Made by a program: the position numbers and the translations under genes. From Streptomyces sp. LHD-70 (lineage in GTDB: Bacteria > Actinomycetota > Actinomycetes > Streptomycetales > Streptomycetaceae): 64,000 bases of DNA. The stretch's first letter is position 1. Each line of letters starts with the position of its first letter. The stretch covers positions 248,001 through 312,000 of the forward strand of contig NZ_JAVIFW010000002.1 of assembly GCF_031157275.1 (NCBI RefSeq). Direction: 5' to 3'. This document shows, one piece after another, positions 24,970 to 37,860 of the stretch. Below the pieces are notes generated by a model. The model saw only the letters and a list, made by a program, of their open reading frames with translations. It was not told the DNA's origin and made no database searches.

Positions 24970-26238
24970 ATGGGGAGCGTGACTTCCGAGAGCCGACCCC
25001 GCGAGGCCGACCGCCCGCCGCGCCGACGCGCGGGAGTCGCGGGCCTGCCCCGGCCGCACCGGATCGACGTCCTGATCGCCCTCTCCGGCCTGCTCGGCGG
25101 CCTCGCCCTCTGGGGCATCGGCCTCGGCATGCGCACCTCGCCCGTCCCCTCGCTCCCGGACGCCTGGCTCCTCGTACCGCTGGCGCTCATGTCCGGCCTG
25201 GAGCTGCTGCGCCGCACGCTGCCGCAGACCGCGCTCGCCCTCGGCACACTCGTGCTGGTGGCCGACCAGTTCACGCCCGGCAACCTCGTGACCGTCATCC
25301 TCTTCGCGGACCTCGCGTACGCCGCCGTCCTGTACGGCTCGCCCGCCGCCGCCCGGCGCCTTCCGTGGGCCACCGGGCTCGCCACCGTCGCCGCCACACT
25401 CGGATTCCTGGCCTGGTTCCAGCAGCCCGAGGCGGTGCTGCTCGGCCTCATGGTCGGCCTCATCACGTTCACCCCCGCCACCACGGGCGCCATCGTCCGC
25501 AACCACCGGGACGCCGCCGAGGCCGCCCGGCTGCGGGCCCAACAGACCGCGCTGCTCGCCGAGATGGACCGCGCCCAGGCCGTCACCGCCGAGCGCGCGC
25601 GGATGGCCCGCGAGCTGCACGACATGGTCGCCAACCACCTCTCCGCCATCGCCATCCACTCCACCGCCGCGCTCTCCCTGGACGACCCGGGCACCACCCG
25701 CGACGCCCTCGGCGTGATCCGCGAGAACAGCGTCGACGGACTGGCCGAGATGCGCCGCCTCATCGGCCTGCTCCGGGACGGCAGCGACGACCACGAACCG
25801 GCGGCGGCGCCCACCCTCGACGGCCTCGCCACCCTCGCCGAACAGGCCCGCACCAACGGCCTCGACGTCACGCTCGACGACCGCCGCACCGACTCCGCCC
25901 GCCTCCCGGCCCCGGTCGAGCTGGCCGCGTACCGGATCGTCCAGGAGTCCCTCACCAACGCCCTCAAGCACGCCGCACCCGGCCCCGTCCACGTCGCCCT
26001 GAGCCTCGCCGACCGCACCCTGGCGGTGACGGTGACCAGCCCCTTCGGCGACCCCTCGGGGCCGCGCGCGCCGGGCTCGGGGGCCGGGCTCGTCGGCATG
26101 CGGGAGCGGGCCTCGCTGCTCGGCGGGGAGTTCGAGGCGGGCCCGCGCGACAGCGCCGAGGGCAAGATCTGGTACGTAGGGGCCGCACTGCCCGCCGGGG
26201 AAGCCACCGTGAAGGCCCGCGAAGGAGGAAGCGAATGA
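24970..26238 (+). CDS. Sensor histidine kinase, NarL/DesK type (HisKA_3)
   Basis: 422 residues. A basic N-terminus (1-30) is followed by about five membrane helices (33-175), then a coiled linker. The HisKA_3 phosphorylation site His217 is in ARMARELHDMVANHLSAIAIH, and the ATPase domain has YRIVQESLTNALKHA (N box) and GSGAGLVGMRERASLLGG (G box). The start is uncertain: ATG 24970, or GTG 24979 with a ribosome site that would be too close. The stop overlaps the regulator ATG (ATGA). The sensing part is membrane-embedded, as in antibiotic or envelope-stress sensors; the ligand is unknown. Confidence 0.92.
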   Translation: MGSVTSESRPREADRPPRRRAGVAGLPRPHRIDVLIALSGLLGGLALWGIGLGMRTSPVPSLPDAWLLVPLALMSGLELLRRTLPQTALALGTLVLVADQFTPGNLVTVILFADLAYAAVLYGSPAAARRLPWATGLATVAATLGFLAWFQQPEAVLLGLMVGLITFTPATTGAIVRNHRDAAEAARLRAQQTALLAEMDRAQAVTAERARMARELHDMVANHLSAIAIHSTAALSLDDPGTTRDALGVIRENSVDGLAEMRRLIGLLRDGSDDHEPAAAPTLDGLATLAEQARTNGLDVTLDDRRTDSARLPAPVELAAYRIVQESLTNALKHAAPGPVHVALSLADRTLAVTVTSPFGDPSGPRAPGSGAGLVGMRERASLLGGEFEAGPRDSAEGKIWYVGAALPAGEATVKAREGGSE

Positions 26239-26888
26239 TCCGGGTCCTGGTCGCCGAGGACCAGTCGGCCGTACGCGCGGGCCTCGTCCTGATCCTGGGC
26301 AGCGCCCCGGACATCGAGGTCGTCGGCGAGGCCGCGGACGGCGAGGAGGCGGTGGCCCGCGCCCGCGAACTCCGCCCCGATCTGGTCCTGATGGACGTCC
26401 AGATGCCCCGCCTCGACGGTGTCGCGGCCACCCGCAGGGTGGTGGCCGAGCAGCTCGCCGACGTCCTGGTCCTGACCACCTTCGACCTGGACGAGTACGT
26501 CTTCGGGGCGCTGCGCGCGGGCGCCTCCGGGTTCCTGCTGAAGAACACCGACGCCAAGGACCTGCTCGACGCGGTCCGTACGGTGGCGCGCGGCGAGGGC
26601 CTGATCGCGCCCGCCGTGACCCGCCGCCTGATCGCCGAGTTCGCCGCGGAGCCCACCCGCGCGCAGAGCGCCCCCGACGCCGCTGTCCTGAAGGCCGTGG
26701 ACGCCCTCACCCGCCGCGAGCGCGAGGTCCTCCGCTGCCTCGGCCAGGGCCTGTCCAACGCGGAGATCGCGGTACGTCTGGACATGGCGGAGGCCACCGT
26801 GAAGACCCATGTGAGCCGGCTGCTCGGGAAGCTGGAGCTGCGCAGCAGGGTCCAAGCGGCCGTGCTGGCGCAGGAGTTGAACATCTGA
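26235..26888 (+). CDS. NarL/FixJ-family response regulator
   Basis: 217 residues. The receiver has Asp9-equivalent EDQ, phospho-acceptor Asp54 (LVLMDVQMPRLDG), Thr in VLTTFD and Lys in FLLKNT. The LuxR-type helix-turn-helix at about 150-210 shows LTRREREVLRCLGQGLSNAEIA and ATVKTHVSRLLGKL. GAAGGAGGAA precedes the ATG, which overlaps the kinase stop. The regulator is cognate to that kinase. Targets are unknown; no transporter gene is adjacent. Confidence 0.95.
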   Translation: MIRVLVAEDQSAVRAGLVLILGSAPDIEVVGEAADGEEAVARARELRPDLVLMDVQMPRLDGVAATRRVVAEQLADVLVLTTFDLDEYVFGALRAGASGFLLKNTDAKDLLDAVRTVARGEGLIAPAVTRRLIAEFAAEPTRAQSAPDAAVLKAVDALTRREREVLRCLGQGLSNAEIAVRLDMAEATVKTHVSRLLGKLELRSRVQAAVLAQELNI

Positions 26889-26963
26889 GCACGCTCAGGA
26901 CCGCCGGGGACGGGAGTCCGAGCCGAGTGTCCAGGCCGCCGGTCCGAGAGTGGCGGGATCCAG

Positions 26964-26996
26964 TGGTCCAGACCTATTGACGTAAAGTCCAGACCT
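26964..26996. promoter_or_regulatory. Chitinase-type direct repeat operator
   Basis: TGGTCCAGACCT at 26964-26975 and AAGTCCAGACCT at 26985-26996 share GTCCAGACC, 21 bp apart (two helical turns). This matches the 12-bp direct repeats known in Streptomyces chitinase promoters and resembles the DasR site core TGGTCTAGACCA. The second copy lies in the promoter spacer. Confidence 0.85.
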
Positions 26997-27005
26997 TTCT
27001 ACTCT
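26977..27005 (+). promoter_or_regulatory. Chitinase promoter (-35 TTGACG, -10 TACTCT)
   Basis: TTGACG (26977-26982) and TACTCT (27000-27005) are 17 bases apart and flank the second operator copy, so a bound regulator would block or recruit polymerase directly. The leader to the ATG is about 95 bases. Confidence 0.7.
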
Positions 27006-27107
27006 CACGGCACTGCGGTGAGCACAGCACACGTCGACGACGTGCTCACGGGCGTCGCAGGGTCCCCCCACCCCATACGTCCGGACCTCATCCCGAGGAG
27101 GCGCACC

Positions 27108-28964
27108 ATGCGCTTCAGGCTCAGATCACGGCAAAGACTCACAGCGGGACTGGCGACCCTGCTGCTGCCGTTCGGCTCGCTCGTCGCACTCGCCGCCCCC
27201 ACCCAGGCCGCCCCGGCAGCCGCTGCGGCCTCGGAGGCTACCGCCACGTACACCAAGACCCAGGACTGGGGGAACGGCTTCGAGGGCAAGTGGACGGTGA
27301 AGAACACCGGCACCACCGCCCTGGCCTCCTGGACCGTCCAGTGGGACTTCCCCGCCGACACCAAGGTCACCTCGGCCTGGGACGCCGACGTCACCCACTC
27401 CGGCAACCGCTGGACCGCCAAGAACAAGTCCTGGAACGGCACGCTCGCCCCCGGCGCCTCCGTCACCTTCGGCTTCAACGGTACGGGCACCGGCGCCCCC
27501 GCCAACTGCACGCTCAACGAGGCCAGTTGCGACGGCGGCAGCGTCCCCGGCGACAACCCGCCCTCCACCCCCGGCACCCCCACGGCCGCGGACATCACCG
27601 ACACCTCGGTCAAGCTCAGCTGGAGCGCCGCCACCGACGACAACGGCGTCAAGAACTACGACGTGCTGCGCGACGGCGCCAAGGTCGCGACGGTCACCGG
27701 CACGTCGTACGCCGACAGCGGGCTCACCGCCGGCACCGACTACTCGTACAGCGTCCAGGCCCGGGACACCGCCGACCAGACCGGACCGGTCAGCGGCGCC
27801 CGCGCGGTGCGCACCACCGGCGGCGGCACCGACCCGGGCCCCGGCCCCGGCGACCAGGTCAAGCTCGGCTACTTCACCAACTGGGGTGTGTACGGCCGCA
27901 ATTACCACGTGAAGAACCTGGTCACCTCCGGCTCCGCGGCCAAGATCACGCACATCAACTACGCCTTCGGCAACGTCCAGGGCGGCAAGTGCACGATCGG
28001 TGACGCGTACGCCGACTATGACAAGGCCTACACAGCCGACCAGTCCGTGGACGGCGTCGCCGACACCTGGGACCAGCCGCTGCGCGGCAACTTCAACCAG
28101 CTGCGCAAGCTGAAGGCCAAGTACCCGCACATCAAGGTGCTCTGGTCGTTCGGCGGCTGGACCTGGTCCGGCGGCTTCACGGACGCGATGAAGAACCCGG
28201 CCGCGTTCGCCAAGTCCTGCCACGACCTGGTCGAGGACCCGCGCTGGGCCGATGTCTTCGACGGCATCGACCTGGACTGGGAGTACCCCAACGCCTGCGG
28301 CCTCAGCTGCGACACCAGCGGCCCGGCCGCGATGAAGAACATGATGCAGGCCTTCCGCACCGAGTTCGGCCAGAACGCCCTGGTCACGGCCGCCATCACA
28401 GCCGACGCCTCGTCCGGCGGCAAGATCGACGCCGCGGACTACGGCGGCGCGGCCCAGTACGCCGACTGGTACAACGTGATGACTTACGACTTCTTCGGCG
28501 CCTGGGCCAAGACCGGCCCCACGGCCCCGCACTCCCCGCTCACCTCGTACGCGGGCATCCCACAGGAGGGCTTCAACTCCGCCGAGGCGATCGCCAAGTT
28601 GAAGGCCAAGGGAGTCCCGTCCTCGAAGCTCCTGCTCGGCATCGGCTTCTACGGCCGCGGCTGGACCGGCGTCACCCAGAAGGAACCGGGCGGCACGGCG
28701 ACGGGCGCGGCGGCCGGCACGTACGAGGCGGGCATCGAGGACTACAAGGTCCTCAAGTCCAAGTGCCCGAGCAACGGCCTGGCCGCGGGCACGGCGTACG
28801 CCCACTGCGGCACGGACTGGTGGTCGTACGACACCCCGGCGACGATCAAGTCCAAGATGACGTGGGCGAAGAACCGGTCGCTTGGCGGCGCGTTCTTCTG
28901 GGAGTTCAGCGGGGACACGGCTGACGGTGAGCTGGTGTCTGCGATCAACTCGGGCCTGAGCTAG
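27108..28964 (+). CDS. Secreted GH18 chitinase with CBM2 and fibronectin III domains
   Basis: 618 residues. A signal peptide (about 1-34, cut near PTQA-APA) is followed by a CBM2-type chitin/cellulose-binding domain (about 44-137, with conserved Trp and a Cys pair at the end), a fibronectin type III domain (about 153-238), a Gly/Pro linker and a GH18 catalytic barrel (about 251-618). The catalytic signature DGIDLDWEYP (385-394) has Glu392 as proton donor. The enzyme hydrolyses chitin outside the cell. GAGGAGG lies 7 bases before the ATG. Regulation by the direct-repeat operator implies induction by chitin breakdown products and repression by glucose, as for other Streptomyces chitinases. The domain order matches ChiC-type chitinases. 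Confidence 0.95.
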   Translation: MRFRLRSRQRLTAGLATLLLPFGSLVALAAPTQAAPAAAAASEATATYTKTQDWGNGFEGKWTVKNTGTTALASWTVQWDFPADTKVTSAWDADVTHSGNRWTAKNKSWNGTLAPGASVTFGFNGTGTGAPANCTLNEASCDGGSVPGDNPPSTPGTPTAADITDTSVKLSWSAATDDNGVKNYDVLRDGAKVATVTGTSYADSGLTAGTDYSYSVQARDTADQTGPVSGARAVRTTGGGTDPGPGPGDQVKLGYFTNWGVYGRNYHVKNLVTSGSAAKITHINYAFGNVQGGKCTIGDAYADYDKAYTADQSVDGVADTWDQPLRGNFNQLRKLKAKYPHIKVLWSFGGWTWSGGFTDAMKNPAAFAKSCHDLVEDPRWADVFDGIDLDWEYPNACGLSCDTSGPAAMKNMMQAFRTEFGQNALVTAAITADASSGGKIDAADYGGAAQYADWYNVMTYDFFGAWAKTGPTAPHSPLTSYAGIPQEGFNSAEAIAKLKAKGVPSSKLLLGIGFYGRGWTGVTQKEPGGTATGAAAGTYEAGIEDYKVLKSKCPSNGLAAGTAYAHCGTDWWSYDTPATIKSKMTWAKNRSLGGAFFWEFSGDTADGELVSAINSGLS

Positions 28965-28975
28965 CCGCTTTGACC

Positions 28976-29016
28976 GAAGGCCGGGCCACGGGAACGCCCC
29001 CTGTGGTCCGGCCTTC
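28976..29016. terminator. Terminator after the chitinase gene
   Basis: GAAGGCCGG-G-CCAC pairs with GTGG-T-CCGGCCTTC, followed by TTCCTCT. It also lies downstream of the converging ATP synthase operon. Confidence 0.8.
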
Positions 29017-29041
29017 TTCCTCTCGCCACCCCAGGAGGGGC

Positions 29042-29063
29042 GGCCCGGGGCGCAGCCCCGGCC
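29042..29063. terminator. Hairpin at the end of the ATP synthase operon
   Basis: GGCCCGGGGC-GCA-GCCCCGGCC sits at the stop codon of the DUF2550 gene and may end the long minus-strand transcript. Confidence 0.5.
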
Positions 29064-29509
29064 TAAGCGACGTTGACCCGCTGCCCCGGAGGCGCCGCCT
29101 CCAACCAGGCCAGGAACCCGGTCAGCGCATCCTCGCTCATCGCAAGCTCGATCCGCGTCCCGTCATGCGTACAACCGAGCACCACCGCATCGGAGAGCAA
29201 CGCCAGCTCCTCCTCGCCGTCGGGCGCACGCCGGTCCACGACCTCGATCGCGGACCGCTCCAGCACCCGCCGCGGCCGCGGCGCGTACGAGAAGACCCGG
29301 AACCAGGCGATGCGGTCGCCGTTGTACCGGGCCACTCCATAGCTCCAGCCCTTGCCGGACGTGTCCCCGGGCTCGGGCGCGTTCCACCGCAGGGAACAGT
29401 CGAAGGTGCCGCCGGACCGCTGGATCAGGCGCCTGCGCAGCCCGAAGACGAAGAGCCCCACCAACACGAGCACGATCACCAGCGCGCACACAACCACAGC
29501 GAGGATCAT
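29063..29509 (-). CDS. DUF2550 membrane protein, last gene of the atp cluster
   Basis: 148 residues. One N-terminal membrane helix (about 1-22, VVVCALVIVLVLVGLFVFGL) is followed by a cytoplasmic beta-rich domain with RSGGTFDCSLRW, GWSYGVARY and FRVFSYAPRPRRV. This is the actinobacterial DUF2550 family, regularly found after atpC. The role is unknown; position suggests a link to ATP synthase assembly or membrane placement. GGAGG lies 9 bases before the ATG at 29509. A GTG at 29515 is also in frame, but 3 bases from the same site. Confidence 0.88.
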   Translation of the reverse strand: MILAVVVCALVIVLVLVGLFVFGLRRRLIQRSGGTFDCSLRWNAPEPGDTSGKGWSYGVARYNGDRIAWFRVFSYAPRPRRVLERSAIEVVDRRAPDGEEELALLSDAVVLGCTHDGTRIELAMSEDALTGFLAWLEAAPPGQRVNVA

Positions 29510-29637
29510 CGGCACCGACCTCCTCGCTCCGTCCAGTCACGCAAACCGACCTTGCACCTGCATCGCCTCAGCCGCGGCCCGGTCCGGATCGCTCCGGTCC
29601 TGGCCGCGGCTGAGTCACACTCCGCGTCGCGCCGTCG

Positions 29638-30018
29638 TCAGCGCGCCGCCACCGCACGGAGGCGGACGTCCGCGCGACGCTCGGCGGCCGCGTCGGCCTC
29701 CGACTTCGCGCGCTCCAGCGCCCGCTCCGCACGCTGAACATCGATCTCGTCGGCCATTTCCACGGTCTCGGCCAACAGCGACAGCTTGTTGTCCGCGAAC
29801 GAGATGAAACCGCCGTGCACCGCGGCGACGATCGTGCCGATCTCCTCAGAGGTCGTACGGATCGTCACAGGGCCCGACTCCAGCACACCGAGCAGCGGCT
29901 GGTGACCGGGCATGACGCCGATGTCGCCGGAGGTGGTGCGCGCCACGACCAGGGTGGCCTCGCCGGACCAGACCTGGCGGTCGGCGGCGACCAGCTCGAC
30001 GTGCAGCTCAGCAGCCAA
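29638..30018 (-). CDS. atpC: ATP synthase epsilon subunit
   Basis: 126 residues. The N-terminal beta sandwich (1-85, VWSGEATLVVARTTSGDIGVMPGHQPLLGVL split by family-typical glycines) is followed by a C-terminal helix pair rich in Ala/Arg/Glu. In F1Fo-ATP synthase, epsilon couples the rotor to gamma and restrains ATP hydrolysis. The start is TTG at 30018 with GAGGAG 6 bases upstream; no ATG or GTG suits the family N-terminus. It lies 111 bases after atpD. Confidence 0.94.
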   Translation of the reverse strand: MAAELHVELVAADRQVWSGEATLVVARTTSGDIGVMPGHQPLLGVLESGPVTIRTTSEEIGTIVAAVHGGFISFADNKLSLLAETVEMADEIDVQRAERALERAKSEADAAAERRADVRLRAVAAR

Positions 30019-30129
30019 GGTTGGCTCCTCGGGTCACCACCCGGCGGGTTCAGCCGGGTGTTGGGTCAAATTCTAGTAGGCGTACCGGGAGGGGTGGGAC
30101 GCGCCCACCCCTCCCGTGAGTCAGGGGAC

Positions 30130-32489
<2,360 letters not shown>

Positions 32490-32509
32490 GAGTCAGGTCC
32501 CTTCCGTCG

Positions 32510-34108
<1,599 letters not shown>

Positions 34109-34279
34109 CTGGGTTCCCTGCTCTCCTTGTTGGGCCCGAAGTTTTCTTGGGGGGTCTGGGGCTGTTTCCCTTAGCGGCTTGCGCCGCGGGCCCCCAGGAA
34201 TCCTCTGCACGGCCCAACTCGGGCCGTTAGCAATGCTTGTTGAGTTGGTGTGCGGCGACCTGGACGAACCAGGCTGCCG

Positions 34280-35095
34280 TCAGCCGGCCATCCGGCGGCT
34301 CGCGTCTTCGAGCCGGTCCGCGATGGAGCCGTTGATGACCTCGTCGCCGACCTGCACCCGGATCCCGCCGAGGACCTCGGGGTCCACGTCGAGGTTGAGG
34401 TGCATCTGCCGGCCGTACAGCTTGGCCAGCGATCCCGCCAGCTTCTGCTTCTGTCCGTCGGACAGCGGCACGGCCGAGGTGACGATCGCGACCGTACGGT
34501 TGCGGCGGTCCGCGGCGAGCTTGGACAGGGACTCGAGTCCCGCTTCCAGGCTACGTCCACGCGGGTGCGTCACCAGACGCGTGACCAGTCGCTCCGTGGG
34601 GGCCTCCGCACGGCCGCCGAGCAGGCTGCGCAGCAGCTCGCCCTTGGCCGATCCGGCGGCGCTACGGCTGGTCAGGGCCGCCCGCAGCTCGGTGCTCGAG
34701 GAGACGATCCGCCCGAAGCGGAACAGCTCGTCCTCGACGTTGTCGAGCTTGCCTGCACGCTGTGCCGCGTTGAGGTCGGCGATGTTCGCCAGCTCCTCGA
34801 ACGCGTCCACCACGTCACGCGACTGCGACCAGCGGGAGCGGACGACGCCTGCCACCAGGTCGGCGGTCTCGGCGGAGACCTGCCCACCGAGCACCCGGCC
34901 CGCGAGCTCGGCCTTCGCCTCAGCGGCCTGCGCCGGGTCGGTCAGGACCCGACGCAGCGACACCTCGCGGTCGAGCAGCGCGGTGACGGCGGCCAGCTCG
35001 TCCGCAAGCGCGGTCGCGTCCACCGACGTGTTGTCGGTCAGCGCGTCGAGACGCTCTCGTGCGGCAGCCAGTGCCTCGCGGCTCGCTCCGTTCAT
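34280..35095 (-). CDS. atpH: ATP synthase delta subunit
   Basis: 271 residues, longer than the roughly 180 of E. coli, because actinobacterial delta carries an extra N-terminal helical part. The C-terminal OSCP-like domain has VAIVTSAVPLSDGQKQKLAGSL and LDVDPEVLGGIRVQVGDEVING. It joins the peripheral stalk to F1. The ATG at 35095 overlaps the atpF stop (ATGA). Confidence 0.95.
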   Translation of the reverse strand: MNGASREALAAARERLDALTDNTSVDATALADELAAVTALLDREVSLRRVLTDPAQAAEAKAELAGRVLGGQVSAETADLVAGVVRSRWSQSRDVVDAFEELANIADLNAAQRAGKLDNVEDELFRFGRIVSSSTELRAALTSRSAAGSAKGELLRSLLGGRAEAPTERLVTRLVTHPRGRSLEAGLESLSKLAADRRNRTVAIVTSAVPLSDGQKQKLAGSLAKLYGRQMHLNLDVDPEVLGGIRVQVGDEVINGSIADRLEDASRRMAG

Positions 35096-35640
35096 CGCGC
35101 GGCCTCGGCCTTCTCCTCGAGCTCGTCGAGGAAGCGGTCGATGGTGCGGCTCTGCCGGGCGTGGTCCTCAAGGGACTCGCCGACGAGCTTGCCGGCCAGG
35201 GTGGTGGCCAGCTGGCCGACGTCCTGACGCAGCGACTGCGAAGCGGCCTTGCGGTCCGCCGCGATCTGCGTGTGGCCGGCAGCGATGATCTCCTCACGCT
35301 GCCGCTGGCCCTCAGCGCGCATCTCGGCGATGAGCTGAGCACCCTGCTCCTGCGCCTCCTGGCGCAGCCGCGCGGCCTCGTGCCGAGCCTCGGCGAGCTG
35401 AGCCTTGTACTGCTCGAGCACGCTCTGGGCCTCGGTCTGGGCGGCCTCGGCCTTCTCAATGCCGCCTTCGATCGCCTCCCGGCGCTGCTCCAGAACCTTG
35501 TTGATGTTCGGGAGGAGCTTCTTCCAGAAGAAGAAGAAGACGATGGCGAAGGCGATGGTGCCGACGAGCAGCTCGGGGCCGGGCGGGATGAGCGGGTTCT
35601 GCTCTTCCCCGGCCGCCAGCTGCACCAGGTTGGCGATCAC
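35092..35640 (-). CDS. atpF: ATP synthase b subunit
   Basis: 182 residues. One N-terminal membrane helix (about 25-45, LLVGTIAFAIVFFFFWKKL) is followed by a long charged coiled coil, the peripheral stalk. The GTG start at 35640 has AAAGG 7 bases upstream. The stop overlaps the atpH start. Confidence 0.96.
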   Translation of the reverse strand: MIANLVQLAAGEEQNPLIPPGPELLVGTIAFAIVFFFFWKKLLPNINKVLEQRREAIEGGIEKAEAAQTEAQSVLEQYKAQLAEARHEAARLRQEAQEQGAQLIAEMRAEGQRQREEIIAAGHTQIAADRKAASQSLRQDVGQLATTLAGKLVGESLEDHARQSRTIDRFLDELEEKAEAAR

Positions 35641-35678
35641 ATCAGTGCCTTTCGTCGAAAGTGTCAGGTAAGAACGGG

Positions 35679-35993
<315 letters not shown>

Positions 35994-36812
35994 TCAGTGG
36001 TGCTCGGAGACCGCGCCCTGGATGTACGTGCAGGCGAGCAGCACGAAGACGTAGGCCTGGACGGCCTGCACGAAAAGCTCGAAGATGATCATCGCGACGG
36101 TCATCACGAAGGAGACACCGGCGGCGGGAATCAGCCAGGAGTTCAGCAGGTACCAGGAGGCGACCGTGAACATCACGAGCATCAGGTGGCCGGCGAACAT
36201 GTTCGCGAAGAGCCGGACCGCGTGCGTGAAGGGTCGCACCAGGAGGTTCGAGAAGAGCTCGATGAACGAGACGAGCCACTTGATCTGGCCCAGCGAGGGG
36301 TCGTAACCCGTGACGTTCTTCCAACCGCCGACGAAGCCGTGGCGCTTGAACGTCAGCGAGACCCAGGTGACGTAGACGATCGCGGCGAGCACGGCCGGGT
36401 AGGCGATGATCGAGGAGACCGGGAACTGGGCCAGCGGGATCACGGACCAGATGTTCATGATCCAGATGAAGAAGAACAGCGAGACCATCAGGGGGACGTA
36501 CTTCTCGCCCTCCTTCTTTCCGAGGGTCTCGTAGACGATGCCGCGGCGTACGAAGTCGTAGCCCGCCTCACCGACCATCTGCAGCTTGCCCGGCACTACC
36601 TTCGCCTTGCCGAACGCAATGGTGAAGAACGTGACCACGATGAGCGTGGTGATGAGCGCGAGCAGCATCACCTTGTTGAACTCGAAGCCGCCGATGGTGG
36701 CGATCGGCTTGAAAAGGAATGAGTGCAGGCCCGGCGCCGGGAAGCCACATCCGTTGTCGGACATGATGCGGCAGCTCCAGTCAAAGGCGAGCTGTGTCCG
36801 GTCAGCACTCAC
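35994..36812 (-). CDS. atpB: ATP synthase a subunit
   Basis: 272 residues with five to six membrane helices. The essential Arg of the proton channel is in HAVRLFANMFAGHLML, and the end is VQAYVFVLLACTYIQGA. The GTG at 36812 (VSADRTQLAF) has AAGGAG 6 bases upstream and matches other Streptomyces a subunits, which begin shortly before the conserved DGCGFP/DNGCGFP motif. The ATG at 36848 and the internal ATG at 36764 are less likely. Confidence 0.95.
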   Translation of the reverse strand: MSADRTQLAFDWSCRIMSDNGCGFPAPGLHSFLFKPIATIGGFEFNKVMLLALITTLIVVTFFTIAFGKAKVVPGKLQMVGEAGYDFVRRGIVYETLGKKEGEKYVPLMVSLFFFIWIMNIWSVIPLAQFPVSSIIAYPAVLAAIVYVTWVSLTFKRHGFVGGWKNVTGYDPSLGQIKWLVSFIELFSNLLVRPFTHAVRLFANMFAGHLMLVMFTVASWYLLNSWLIPAAGVSFVMTVAMIIFELFVQAVQAYVFVLLACTYIQGAVSEHH

Positions 36813-37037
36813 CGCGGGCTCCTTCGGCGTGACGCATAAGTACGGCAACCTCGTTGTGTCGGCGCGGCGTGCAGCCGCGAGTCGGCACCGGTCTGGTGTT
36901 TCGGATATGGGGGCGGCAGTCAGGCGTTGAGCCTCGCGATGAAGCAGGCGTCAGCTCATGTGCCCGCGCCCGCAGTGCCGCAGTTGGCACCGGACGATAG
37001 CAGGAGTTCTTACGGCTCTTTATCCCGGCCCTACCCC

Positions 37038-37475
37038 TCATGACGAGGACCCCGACTTGTCGTTCTTCGTAGCGTCCGAAGAGTCGGGATCGACGTAGAA
37101 AATCTTCGCCTTGAGGTGGGCGCGGGCCTGTGCGGCAACCCATACAACTGCGGCAACGATGATCGTCGCGGCGAATGTCTTGGGGTTGAAGAGAGTGGTG
37201 TCCTTGAAGACGGCGACGAACGCGAACAACACCAGCAACTGCACCACGTAGAGCACGAGGCCCATCGCCTGGAACAGGTGCGGAAAGTGCTTGGCCGCGA
37301 ACTGGAGGCCGAGAATCCCGAGCCCCATGAAGAGGCACACCACGGCGGTCGCGACGACAGCACCGATCGCTCCCTCGCCGCCCGCCACGATTCCACTGAC
37401 GACGGCGGCGATAGCGCCGGCGGCGACGGTGGGCACGACGATGGGCACGAGAGTTCGGGCGTCATTGGACTGCAT
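37038..37475 (-). CDS. atpI: ATP synthase protein I (AtpI-like)
   Basis: 145 residues with four hydrophobic segments (VVPTVAAGAIAAVVSGIV, AIGAVVATAVVCLFMGLGIL, GLVLYVVQLLVLFAFVAVF, FAATIIVAAVVWVAAQ) and a charged tail ending DKSGSSS. AtpI proteins help c-ring assembly or ion supply. It is first in the atp operon, 226 bases before atpB. The ATG at 37475 has GGAG 8 bases upstream. Confidence 0.85.
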   Translation of the reverse strand: MQSNDARTLVPIVVPTVAAGAIAAVVSGIVAGGEGAIGAVVATAVVCLFMGLGILGLQFAAKHFPHLFQAMGLVLYVVQLLVLFAFVAVFKDTTLFNPKTFAATIIVAAVVWVAAQARAHLKAKIFYVDPDSSDATKNDKSGSSS

Positions 37476-37860
37476 GGCGGCAGCTCCACTTACTGAAGAA
37501 GGGGACGAGTTGTCGTCATGGACGAGCGTAAGCCCGGGAACGGAGAGCTCCTGATGGCCAACCAACCGTCGCACTACGGTCCTTCGGCCCTACCCCGGGA
37601 TCTCGTGAACGGTATCACAAACTATTTGATGAGGTCTTTACCCACCTGGTGTGCCAGCCGTCACACATGAGAGTTAACGCGCGCGTCTGCGCGCGCAGGC
37701 AGGCGACATGTCTGTTAATGGGGGCTTTTGCTCAGGCGGATGCGTAGTTGGGAACGGCTCACGGACCTGGACTCAGAAACGTGTGTGGCTCCGACCCACC
37801 TGTCGAGGGGGTCGGAGCCACAACGTGCATCAACCGATTAAGCGGTCGCCTGGTGCGAGG
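37476..37860. other. Gap upstream of the atp operon
   Basis: 385 bases without a gene. The stretch at about 37600-37660 is AT-rich for this genome and should hold the atp promoter (minus strand), but no -35/-10 pair stands out. A strong hairpin lies at 37784-37822. No RNA gene was recognised. Confidence 0.5.
37784..37822. terminator. Strong hairpin downstream of the secreted cysteine-protein gene
   Basis: TGTGGCTCCGACCC pairs perfectly with GGGTCGGAGCCACA (14 pairs, 11-base loop). It lies 39 bases after the stop of the gene ending at 37861 and would end its minus-strand transcript. Confidence 0.85.

Noticed and set aside
24241..25992. A 583-codon minus-strand frame including the membrane protein
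   Set aside because: Only its last 191 codons have membrane-protein character and a ribosome site. The rest is antisense to the sensor kinase.
36764..36848. Alternative atpB starts at 36848 and 36764
   Set aside because: The GTG at 36812 has the only well-placed ribosome site and matches the usual Streptomyces N-terminus.
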